The notes under the pieces were generated by a model, which ran no database searches, was not told where the DNA came from, and saw only the letters and a list, made by a program, of their open reading frames with translations. From Methanomassiliicoccaceae archaeon (lineage in GTDB: Archaea; Thermoplasmatota; Thermoplasmata; Methanomassiliicoccales; Methanomethylophilaceae): DNA of 15,364 nt. Of this stretch, positions 1 through 5,622 are shown piece after piece (the stretch's first letter is position 1; the number at the start of each line of letters is the position of its first letter). A program made the translations under genes and the position numbers. The DNA is taken from contig WQZJ01000015.1 of assembly GCA_009780795.1 (NCBI GenBank), positions 1 to 15,364 of the forward strand. Reading direction: 5' to 3'.

Positions 1-194
1 GAAAGGATGACAATCCTGTGAGCGTTGCTCTTTACTATGGATTCGAACATCGCCTCCCTTGACGACGGCGTGAGCTTCTTCGAATCCCTCACGCCGATCT
101 CCCTGAGCGCGCTGTCATCCTCGACGAACACCGAAGCTACCACCAGCGGACCCATCACCGGCCCGCGGCCGGCCTCATCTATCCCGCAGAACAT
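1..194 (-). CDS. rnhB: Ribonuclease HII, N-terminal part (runs off the left edge)
   Basis: RNase HII cleaves the RNA strand of RNA/DNA hybrids and removes misincorporated ribonucleotides. The 64 visible residues start M-F-C-G-I-D-E-A-G-R-G, the family's N-terminal signature with the first metal-binding acidic pair (Asp6, Glu7), followed by the G-P-L-V-V-A strand and a D-S-K-K-L motif near residue 41. The start is the ATG read at 194-192; another ATG at 198-196 is out of frame. A TATA-like element about 25 bases upstream on this strand (around 215-223) fits leaderless transcription. The gene is divergent from mptA across about 158 bases. The rest of the protein, including the C-terminal catalytic Asp, lies outside the window. 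Confidence 0.93.
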   Translation of the reverse strand, partial: MFCGIDEAGRGPVMGPLVVASVFVEDDSALREIGVRDSKKLTPSSREAMFESIVKSNAHRIVIL

Positions 195-214
195 CCATTG
201 ACGATGGTGTGCGT

Positions 215-223
215 CATATTTAG
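215..223 (-). promoter_or_regulatory. Probable TATA box of rnhB
   Basis: On the minus strand the sequence reads TAAATATGA, centred about 25 bases upstream of the rnhB ATG. That spacing puts the transcript start at or next to the start codon, and no ribosome-binding site is visible in between. Position and composition are seen; function is inferred. Confidence 0.5.
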
Positions 224-313
224 CCGTTCCACGTCCCGTGTGCCCTGACGTACCGCACGGACCTGTTCAAAATTGACATCAGCCGATGGTGCTACTATGA
301 TTGTTGTTGATGT

Positions 314-331
314 GCATGCTTTAAAACATGC
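314..331 (+). promoter_or_regulatory. TATA box of mptA inside an inverted repeat
   Basis: The A/T core CTTTAAAA (319-326) lies about 30 bases before the ATG at 353, as expected for an archaeal TATA box driving a leaderless transcript. It is flanked by GCATG (314-318) and CATGC (327-331), a perfect 5-base inverted repeat. A dimeric regulator bound there would block TBP. The repeat is seen; the operator role is inference. Confidence 0.45.
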
Positions 332-352
332 TCCGTGTATCCGTGCAATCCC

Positions 353-1228
353 ATGACCAACAGGTGCGACGTACAGAACAGAAAGCTTGACACCGGGTTC
401 AGACTGACCAAGGTGGGCGTGACCGGTGTGAAGAAGCCGGTGCGCATCAAAAGGGACGAGAACCTTGTCAACGATATACTGAACTGTACCATAGACGTCT
501 TTGTGGACCTTCCGGCCGAACAGAGGGGATCCCATCTTTCAAGGAACCTCGAGGTCCTCAGAGAGATCGTGGACGAGAGCGTCGAACGCCCGGTAGCTGG
601 AATAGAAACACTGGCCGCGGACATCTGCAGAAAACTTCTGAACAGACACGACTACGCGGATACGGCGGAAGTGGTGCTCACCGCCGAATATTTCAGGAAG
701 AGCAGGACGCCCAACGGAAGGGAGACACTTGAACTGTACACTCTGATCGGCGAATCGACGGCTGTGCGGGGCGGTCCGCTCATGAGGACCATCGGTGTCA
801 AGGTCATCGGCATGACGGCATGCCCGTGCGCCCAGGAGACGGTCGGCGATGTGCTCGACTGTAAGGGTAAGGTGGCGGTGATGTCGCACAACCAGAGGAA
901 CATATGCACCGTGTCCATGACCATGGGTGAAACGGATAACGTAGAGGCGAACGACCTCATATCGATAGTCGAATCATCATTCTCGTCGCCCACGTACGAG
1001 ATACTGAAGAGGGACGATGAGGCAGCGGTCGTCATCAATGCGCACAACAATCCGAAATTCGTCGAGGACGTCGTAAGAGACGTCCTGAAAAGGATAGTCG
1101 ACCGGTATCCGGGACTACATGACGATGTACGCCTCACGGTAAGAAGTGAATCCGAGGAGTCGATACACAAACATAACGCATTCGCTGAGAGACGCACAAC
1201 GCTCGGCGACCTTAGGATGCACCGCTGA
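353..1228 (+). CDS. mptA: GTP cyclohydrolase MptA (methanopterin biosynthesis)
   Basis: MptA is the archaeal, metal-dependent GTP cyclohydrolase of the FolE2/COG1469 family. It converts GTP to 7,8-dihydroneopterin 2',3'-cyclic phosphate, the first step towards tetrahydromethanopterin. Family motifs are present in order: G-V-T-G-V-K-K-P-V near the N-terminus, R-G-S-H-L-S-R-N, G-M-T-A-C-P-C-A-Q around residues 153-161, S-H-N-Q-R, and the C-terminal E-E-S-I-H-K-H-N-A-F-A-E. Cys and His residues in these motifs are the expected metal and active-site ligands. The frame is also open from a GTG at 335. I prefer the ATG at 353, giving 291 residues, because the TATA element lies 30 bases upstream and there is no Shine-Dalgarno, suggesting a leaderless message. 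It converges with the TPR gene, with two bases between the stop codons. Confidence 0.93.
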   Translation: MTNRCDVQNRKLDTGFRLTKVGVTGVKKPVRIKRDENLVNDILNCTIDVFVDLPAEQRGSHLSRNLEVLREIVDESVERPVAGIETLAADICRKLLNRHDYADTAEVVLTAEYFRKSRTPNGRETLELYTLIGESTAVRGGPLMRTIGVKVIGMTACPCAQETVGDVLDCKGKVAVMSHNQRNICTVSMTMGETDNVEANDLISIVESSFSSPTYEILKRDDEAAVVINAHNNPKFVEDVVRDVLKRIVDRYPGLHDDVRLTVRSESEESIHKHNAFAERRTTLGDLRMHR

Positions 1229-1230
1229 CC

Positions 1231-1740
1231 TTACTGCAACAGGTTCTTAGCCTCTTCAGGCTCCATGTCCAGCGCTTTGAGCATGTACAGCAACGCCTTC
1301 TTCGCGTACGGTGCACGCGCCTTCGGATCATCCATTATCTCGCCGTACCTTGCCAACACATTGCTGTAGTAGTCCGACGCGAACTCGGAGAAGAACCTTG
1401 ATGAATTGGATTCATCCAGCTCCGCAGCCTCGTTGTACGCGCCCTCCGCCTCATCGTATTTTCCGATGGACACGCAGAAAGCGCCGTACGACGCATAGTA
1501 TTCACAATTTTCGTCGTCCAGCTCTATGGCCTTCTTGTAGGAGGCCATTATCTCCTCTTCCGATACCTTCGCACCGAACATACCGGACGCCATGTTCCCT
1601 GTCTCCGCTCGATAGAACCATGCCTCCGGGCTGTCGGGGAATTCCTCGGCCAGTTTCTTGAACTTACTGTAAGCCTTCTTGAAGTCGCCTTCGTCCATAG
1701 CCTTCATGCCGTCGTTGAGTTGTTTTTCGAGGTCAGCCAT
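1231..1740 (-). CDS. TPR-repeat protein, function unknown
   Basis: A 169-residue soluble, acidic protein built of helical tetratricopeptide repeats. Typical TPR spacing is visible: A-Y-S-K-F-K-K-L with F-P-D-S-P-E-A-W-F-Y-R-A, then A-S-Y-K-K-A-I-E-L-D, then K-Y-D-E-A-E-G-A-Y-N-E-A-A-E-L-D, and a closing A-L-L-Y-M-L-K-A-L-D-M-E-P. TPR arrays usually act as protein-binding scaffolds; no partner or enzyme domain can be assigned here. The frame is open upstream to 1860, but the ATG at 1740 starts the compact TPR protein, and a minus-strand ATTATAAT element lies about 31 bases before it. The upstream extension is Arg/His/Asn-rich and unlikely to be translated. The gene is convergent with mptA. Confidence 0.85.
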   Translation of the reverse strand: MADLEKQLNDGMKAMDEGDFKKAYSKFKKLAEEFPDSPEAWFYRAETGNMASGMFGAKVSEEEIMASYKKAIELDDENCEYYASYGAFCVSIGKYDEAEGAYNEAAELDESNSSRFFSEFASDYYSNVLARYGEIMDDPKARAPYAKKALLYMLKALDMEPEEAKNLLQ

Positions 1741-1766
1741 CTTTATCCATTGTACATTGCGATTTC

Positions 1767-1776
1767 GATTATAATG
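1767..1776 (-). promoter_or_regulatory. Probable TATA box of the TPR gene
   Basis: The minus strand reads ATTATAATCG, centred about 31 bases before the ATG at 1740. This predicts a transcript beginning within a few bases of the start codon. Confidence 0.45.
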
Positions 1777-1891
1777 TTTTTCAGCCCGCCGCTCCGATGA
1801 GGGCGTTGCGCAACGGTTAGATCTCCTATCGGATCGGTTCGGATGCGTATCTGTTCGCAATGGCCTTAATGAAAATAATTCGTCTGATAAC

Positions 1892-1926
1892 TATAAATGC
1901 TGACGACCCCATTCGACTGTCGGAGG
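1892..1926 (+). promoter_or_regulatory. TATA box and Shine-Dalgarno of the zinc-ribbon/TM2 gene
   Basis: TATAAA at 1892-1897 predicts a transcript start near 1920. GGAGG at 1922-1926 lies five bases before the ATG at 1932. Unlike most monocistronic starts in this window, this gene has a short leader with a clear ribosome-binding site, which supports 1932 over the upstream in-frame start at 1860. Confidence 0.55.
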
Positions 1927-1931
1927 ATACA

Positions 1932-2318
1932 ATGTTTTGCAGCAGATGCGGAAACGAAGTTGAAAACCAAGCCTTTTGTGATAAATGCGGTAACAGAATA
2001 GATGGTGCGGATGGAGGGGCGACCCAACAGACTCAGCAACGACAAGAGGTATACAGGCGTGATAAGAGCGATGGCCTTGCGGCTGTGTTGTCACTCCTGA
2101 TCCCCGGCGCAGGGCAGATATATGTCGGTAAGATCGGGCGCGGTATCGGATTGCTCGTACTGGCGATAGTGATCGCGTCCTTGGCGCTCCTCTTCTTCTG
2201 GCTGATTGTCCCGTTGATATTTTACGTGATCTTCTGGATCTGGAATATCTTCGACGCATACAATTTAGCCAAAGAGTACAACACACTGTTAGAAACGACC
2301 GGGAATCGTCCCTGGTGA
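1932..2318 (+). CDS. Small membrane protein: zinc ribbon plus TM2-like domain
   Basis: A 128-residue protein of a common archaeal/bacterial architecture. The N-terminus is a zinc ribbon with two CxxC knuckles (Cys3/Cys6 and Cys16/Cys19). A polar Gln-rich linker follows (about residues 28-45). A hydrophobic module then starts with L-L-I-P-G-A-G-Q-I-Y-V-G-K and continues as two or three membrane segments (about 48-63, 68-92 and 93-112). The G-x-G-x-x-Y-x-G turn is typical of TM2-domain proteins. The C-terminus is short and polar. It is presumably an integral membrane protein with a cytosolic zinc ribbon; the function is unknown. It is monocistronic, with its own TATA box and GGAGG. There is no signal peptide, since the N-terminus is the ribbon itself. 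Confidence 0.82.
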   Translation: MFCSRCGNEVENQAFCDKCGNRIDGADGGATQQTQQRQEVYRRDKSDGLAAVLSLLIPGAGQIYVGKIGRGIGLLVLAIVIASLALLFFWLIVPLIFYVIFWIWNIFDAYNLAKEYNTLLETTGNRPW

Positions 2319-2378
2319 TCTTACGACCGCTCAAACCTTTTAACTCACACCTTTTTCAGGCCGACGGCGAATCGTGAG

Positions 2379-2390
2379 ATGTGATCACAT
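2379..2390. repeat. Perfect 12-base palindrome
   Basis: ATGTGATCACAT is perfectly self-complementary and lies about 60 bases after the stop of the zinc-ribbon/TM2 gene. Palindromes of this size often bind homodimeric regulators. No gene starts immediately next to it, so a role is speculative. Confidence 0.4.
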
Positions 2391-2463
2391 AGATCGATGC
2401 TTGCAGAATGTGTGAAAAATGCCTCTTTCAAAAACTCCGTGCGTTCCTCTGGTTCTTTTATCT

Positions 2464-2501
2464 GCCTCCGTGTGCCCGGCGGAGGCGGCCGCGCACACGG
2501 A
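2464..2501. repeat. Two mutually exclusive GC-rich hairpins
   Basis: GCCTCCG (2464-2470) can pair with CGGAGGC (2480-2486) across a 9-base loop. Alternatively TCCGTGTGC (2467-2475) can pair with GCACACGGA (2493-2501). The stems share bases 2467-2470, so an RNA could form only one at a time. This resembles a switch or attenuator. The pairing is directly visible; transcription and function are not. Confidence 0.45.
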
Positions 2502-2521
2502 CATCACCACACCTCGCCGCG

Positions 2522-2565
2522 GACCGTTCCCGGAGCTTTATTTGTACCGGGAACCGTCACGGTTC
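2522..2565. repeat. Nested inverted repeats: long hairpin overlapping a short one
   Basis: GACCGTTCCCGG (2522-2533) pairs with CCGGGAACCGTC (2547-2558) at 11 of 12 positions around a 13-base A/T-rich loop. The right arm overlaps a second inverted repeat, GAACCGT/ACGGTTC (2551-2557/2559-2565). An AT-rich tract follows at once. It could be a terminator for the upstream gene, the 5' end of a minus-strand RNA, or a protein-binding site. Confidence 0.4.
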
Positions 2566-2724
2566 AGCATGATATAATTAATATACTATAGGATATATTT
2601 AATATCGACTATATAAAATGAATAAAAATACGGCTACCGTGCGCATACGGGCACATATACGCTCTTTTTTCATCCGTCGGAAAGATTGATAAGACGTACG
2701 TGTATTTGGCGAATCAGTGACAAC

Positions 2725-2997
2725 ATGGATCTGCTGACCGTGAAACGCGTGGCGGGTATCGCACACATAGACCTTACCGAAGAGGAGCTTAAGCTGTTCG
2801 AAAATGACCTATCGGAGATATTCGATCTTCTGAAGGCCGTGAACAACACTCCCGTCGAAGATCCGCCGTGCTTTGACCCGGCGGATGCGTACGGTGCTCT
2901 CAGGGAGGACGTTCCCGTCGTTTACGGGAACGCGGACGAGATGCTCAAAAGCATGAGCATGTACAACGGATTCGTAAGGGGGCCCAAGATAGTATGA
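2725..2997 (+). CDS. gatC: Asp-tRNA(Asn)/Glu-tRNA(Gln) amidotransferase subunit C
   Basis: GatC is the small subunit that wraps around GatA and tethers it to GatB. The 90-residue protein has the family pattern: an N-terminal helix with V-K-R-V-A-G-I-A-H-I-D-L-T-E-E-E-L, a second helix ending L-L-K-A-V-N, L-R-E-D-V-P in the linker, and the closing G-F-V-R-G-P-K-I-V, where most GatC end with a V-P-K-I-x motif. The ATG at 2725 is chosen over an in-frame ATG at 2686 because it gives the normal family N-terminus. The stop codon overlaps the gatA ATG (ATGA at 2994-2997), so the two are translationally coupled. Nothing degenerate is seen, in contrast to gatA. Confidence 0.92.
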   Translation: MDLLTVKRVAGIAHIDLTEEELKLFENDLSEIFDLLKAVNNTPVEDPPCFDPADAYGALREDVPVVYGNADEMLKSMSMYNGFVRGPKIV

Positions 2998-4289
2998 GGC
3001 ACATCAGCCTTAACGAAAGATACCACATGTTCAGCGAGGCCGCTTCGTCATACGAGGATAAGAAGCTCACATTCTCGTTATCGGATGACATAGTCGCCAC
3101 AGGATTCACGGCATCAGCGGGATCGAGAATACTAGAGGGCCACCGCCCCGTATACGATTCAACGGTCTCGGCCAGGATGCGTGCCGCCGGAGGGTCCCTC
3201 ATCGGCAAGACGAACATGGACGAATTCGGGATAGGAATGTTCTCCGTTACCGGAACGGACATACCGAAGAACCCATTCGACCTCGCACGGTCGTGCGGCG
3301 GTCCGTGCGGCGGTGCCGCGTGCGCCGCTTCGCTTCTGGACGGTCACGTTGCGCTGGCAACATCAGCGGGGGGCGGTATATCCGTACCTGCGTCGTTCTG
3401 CGGTGTCCTCGGGCTGACGCCGACGCACGGACGCATATCCAGACACGGTCTCATCGACTCGGTCAGCTCCATGGGGCCGATAGGCATCATGGCGACGAAC
3501 GCAGACCTTCTGAGGAGATACCTGAAGGTCATCTCCAGCGGCGACCCGAATGATCCCGTGTCCGCAGCGCAGCCGGACCTTGTGCTAGGAAAGAGCAAAC
3601 TGAAGGCGGTCGCGGTGCCCAACGGGATAACGGACCTAGTCAGCACCGGTGTCCGCGAGGCATTCGACCGTTCCGTCGGGACATTGAGGGACATGTCCGT
3701 TGACGTGGAGTATGTGGACATACCCGAACTCGACTATTCGATGAGTGCACATTACATTCTCGCCACAGCCGAGACGGCGCTTAACTTGGCGACATACTGC
3801 GGCATGAGGGTCGGACAGCAGAGCGGTGATATGTCATTACCGTTCGACGACTATTTCACATCGTTCCGTACGAAGTACTTCGGCACTGGCGTCAAGAAGA
3901 GGATCGTCGCCGGGACGTACATGACGCTCGGAGACAACAGGAACGAACTATACATGAGATCGCTCGGGATCAGAAGGCTCGTGATGAGCCGCTACGAAGA
4001 GATACTGTCTGAGTATGACGCGATTCTCACGCCAAGCACGCCGATCACCGCACCGACATTCGATGAGGTCTCCGGAATAAGATATACGGACGAGTACCTG
4101 ACAGGCCGGTTTGCCGTGCCGCCGGTGTTCTGCGGATTGCCGTGTTTATCGGTGCCCTGCGGCTACCCGGACGGAGTGCCTGCGGGCTTGCAGTTCACCG
4201 CTGCCCGCTGGAACGAGGATGTGCTGACGGATGCTGCTGCTGCGTGGGAGAAGGCTTTCGACATCAAGGCTCCGGAGGCGTCACTGTGA
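2994..4289 (+). CDS. gatA: GatA-family amidotransferase subunit A with a degenerate amidase active site
   Basis: GatA normally hydrolyses glutamine and channels ammonia to GatB. This 431-residue protein is clearly GatA: L-I-G-K-T-N-M-D-E-F (69-78), F-C-G-V-L-G-L-T-P-T-H-G-R (135-147), I-L-T-P-S-T-P, and G-L-P-C-L-S-V-P-C-G near the C-terminus. Compared with the amidase signature, however, all three catalytic residues appear changed. The Lys of the I-x-V-K-D-N motif is Ser30 (L-S-D-D-I). The cis-Ser of GGSSGGS is Pro104 (G-G-P-C-G-G-A). The nucleophile of the D-T-G-G-S-I motif is Gly128 (S-A-G-G-G-I). The 24-residue spacing between the last two matches the family, so the alignment is firm. The N-terminus is about 50 residues shorter than in bacterial GatA, and the Asp of the Y-L-x-D motif, which helps bind glutamine, is Gly (Y-L-T-G). 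The frame is intact and overlaps gatC and gatB by 4 bases each, so it is not a decayed gene. Confidence 0.9.
   Translation: MRHISLNERYHMFSEAASSYEDKKLTFSLSDDIVATGFTASAGSRILEGHRPVYDSTVSARMRAAGGSLIGKTNMDEFGIGMFSVTGTDIPKNPFDLARSCGGPCGGAACAASLLDGHVALATSAGGGISVPASFCGVLGLTPTHGRISRHGLIDSVSSMGPIGIMATNADLLRRYLKVISSGDPNDPVSAAQPDLVLGKSKLKAVAVPNGITDLVSTGVREAFDRSVGTLRDMSVDVEYVDIPELDYSMSAHYILATAETALNLATYCGMRVGQQSGDMSLPFDDYFTSFRTKYFGTGVKKRIVAGTYMTLGDNRNELYMRSLGIRRLVMSRYEEILSEYDAILTPSTPITAPTFDEVSGIRYTDEYLTGRFAVPPVFCGLPCLSVPCGYPDGVPAGLQFTAARWNEDVLTDAAAAWEKAFDIKAPEASL
4274..4278 (+). promoter_or_regulatory. Ribosome-binding site that fixes the gatB start
   Basis: GGAGG lies eight bases before the GTG at 4286, inside the end of gatA. 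It supports initiation at this GTG, whose GTGA overlap with the gatA stop couples the two genes. Confidence 0.6.
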
Positions 4290-5620
4290 AGATAGGATTA
4301 GAGATACACGTTCAGCTGCCGACAAGATCCAAGATGTTCTGTTCGTGTCCCGCCGTCGGAGCGGCCGGTCCGAACGAACATATCTGTCCGGGATGCATGG
4401 GGATGCCCGGTACGAAACCTTCCCTGAACAAAGAGGCCGTCGTGATCGGTATCAAGATAGCCAGACTGCTGAACTGCAGCGTTCCTGACACCATGTGGTT
4501 CAACCGGAAGATATACTTTTACCCGGACCTCTGCAGACATTATCAGATAACGCAGTATGAGACACCAATAGCTCAGAAAGGCGTCTACTACCTGGGAAAG
4601 AAACCCATACGGATAACAGAGGCGCACCTCGAGGAGGACCCGGGCACCGTCACCCGGTCCGGGGACGGTTCGCTTACGGATTACAACAGGAGCGGTATGC
4701 CGCTGATCGAGATCGTCACGGAACCTGACCTCTCCACACCTGCGGAGGCGAGGGAGTTCCTTACCGCTCTGCTCAGGGACATACGTCACGTCATAGACCT
4801 TCCCGACGACGGCGAGAGGACGATACGCGCTGACTGCAACATATCCATGGCAGGCTCGGAGAGATGCGAGGTCAAGAACGTCAACGGCCTGAAGAACGTG
4901 GAGCGAGCGCTCACGTACGAGGCTGTCAGACAAACGAAGATACTGAAGGCCGGAGGGAAGATCGCCAGAGAGACGAGGCATTATGACGCCGAGAGAATGG
5001 TCACCACTTCCGCCAGGAAGAAAGAGTACGCAGGCGACTACGCATACGTATGCGATCCCGTTTTTGGTAAGGTGGACGTAAAGAGTATAATGGACGGCAT
5101 AGAGCACAAGGAGAGCCCCAAGAACATGGTCGCCCGCCTCGTCAGTGAATATAGCATCGACGTAAGGATCGCGGAGCAGATCGTGAACACTTCCGTGGGA
5201 CTCGCGGAGCTGTTCGAGCACCTTGCGAAGAACGTCGTCGCGGACATGGCGCTGAAATGGGTCACCGGACCGATAAGTTCATCGTGGAAGGCCTTGGAGA
5301 AGGATGTCGTCGCCAGAACGGCCGATATCACGGACATCGTCATCCGTCAGAGGGATGGGGAGATAAACGACGTGGAGTGCGCGATGCTGCTGAAGGCGCT
5401 GATAACCGGGAAGGATGTCGATGCTGTCAGAAAGGGCGGTGCCGACCTTGACGCGCTGATAAGGAAGGCGATCGAGGAGAACCCGTCCGTGGCCGATGAT
5501 CATAAGAAGAATGATAAGGCCATGAACCGAATCATCGGTATCGTGATGAGAGAGAGCGGCGGCGCATATTCGTCATCGGATGTCGTGGACGCTGCCAAGA
5601 GGATACTCGACGGCCTCTGA
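4286..5620 (+). CDS. gatB: Asp-tRNA(Asn)/Glu-tRNA(Gln) amidotransferase subunit B
   Basis: GatB binds the mischarged tRNA, phosphorylates the Asp or Glu side chain with ATP and amidates it with ammonia. The 444-residue protein starts at GTG (K-I-G-L-E-I-H-V-Q-L), keeping kinase-site Glu6 and His8. Zinc-site cysteines are Cys19/Cys21 and Cys34/Cys37. H-L-E-E-D (114-118) retains the key second Glu. Y-N-R-S-G-M-P-L-I-E-I-V-T-E-P-D and the C-terminal helical tRNA-binding tail (about 385-444) are also present. One change stands out: the usual Y-P-D-x-P-K-x-Y segment is Y-P-D-L-C-R-H-Y, so the Lys near the ammonia-channel exit (Lys88 in the S. aureus numbering I counted) is Arg84, preceded by Cys83. 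The protein is about 30 residues shorter than bacterial GatB. It converges with aspS, with two bases between stops. The kinase/transferase function looks intact. Confidence 0.94.
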   Translation: MKIGLEIHVQLPTRSKMFCSCPAVGAAGPNEHICPGCMGMPGTKPSLNKEAVVIGIKIARLLNCSVPDTMWFNRKIYFYPDLCRHYQITQYETPIAQKGVYYLGKKPIRITEAHLEEDPGTVTRSGDGSLTDYNRSGMPLIEIVTEPDLSTPAEAREFLTALLRDIRHVIDLPDDGERTIRADCNISMAGSERCEVKNVNGLKNVERALTYEAVRQTKILKAGGKIARETRHYDAERMVTTSARKKEYAGDYAYVCDPVFGKVDVKSIMDGIEHKESPKNMVARLVSEYSIDVRIAEQIVNTSVGLAELFEHLAKNVVADMALKWVTGPISSSWKALEKDVVARTADITDIVIRQRDGEINDVECAMLLKALITGKDVDAVRKGGADLDALIRKAIEENPSVADDHKKNDKAMNRIIGIVMRESGGAYSSSDVVDAAKRILDGL

Positions 5621-5622
5621 CA

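Larger units (their letters stand above)
2319..2724. other. Intergenic region with overlapping inverted repeats and an AT-rich tract
   Basis: No convincing gene is present; the one open frame (2397-2591, +) is low-complexity, matches nothing I recognise and lacks a ribosome-binding site. Visible structure: palindrome ATGTGATCACAT (2379-2390); stems 2464-2470/2480-2486 and 2467-2475/2493-2501, which compete for the same bases; stem 2522-2533/2547-2558 (11 of 12 paired); stem 2551-2557/2559-2565; then about 70 very AT-rich bases (2566-2636) with several TATA-like stretches; and T6 at 2664-2669. It could hold a small RNA on either strand or the regulatory leader of gatCAB. It matches neither RNase P RNA nor SRP RNA by eye. 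Confidence 0.5.

Noticed and set aside
1741..1860. N-terminal extension of the TPR protein
   Set aside because: The upstream 40 codons are basic and unlike the acidic TPR body, and the predicted TATA box lies inside this extension.
2420..2570. RNase P RNA or SRP RNA on either strand
   Set aside because: The GC-rich hairpins suggested a structured RNA, but neither the RNase P GAGGAAAGTC core nor the SRP domain IV loop is present.
2397..2591. A 64-codon open frame in the intergenic region
   Set aside because: It has biased composition (Gly/Arg/His run), no ribosome-binding site, no recognisable domain, and runs through two inverted repeats into the AT-rich tract.
3207..3209. Lys72 in G-K-T-N-M-D-E-F as the amidase catalytic Lys
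   Set aside because: By counting along S. aureus GatA and comparing FAAH, the catalytic Lys is in the earlier I-x-V-K-D-N motif, which aligns with Ser30 here; Lys72 is a different conserved residue.
4142..4285. N-terminal extension of gatB inside gatA
   Set aside because: The frame is open upstream, but GTG 4286 has GGAGG at the right distance and gives the exact family N-terminus.
2994..4289. gatA as a pseudogene
   Set aside because: The frame is full length with no stop or frameshift, overlaps both neighbours for coupled translation, and conserves fold motifs throughout; only active-site positions are changed, which is not the pattern of random decay.
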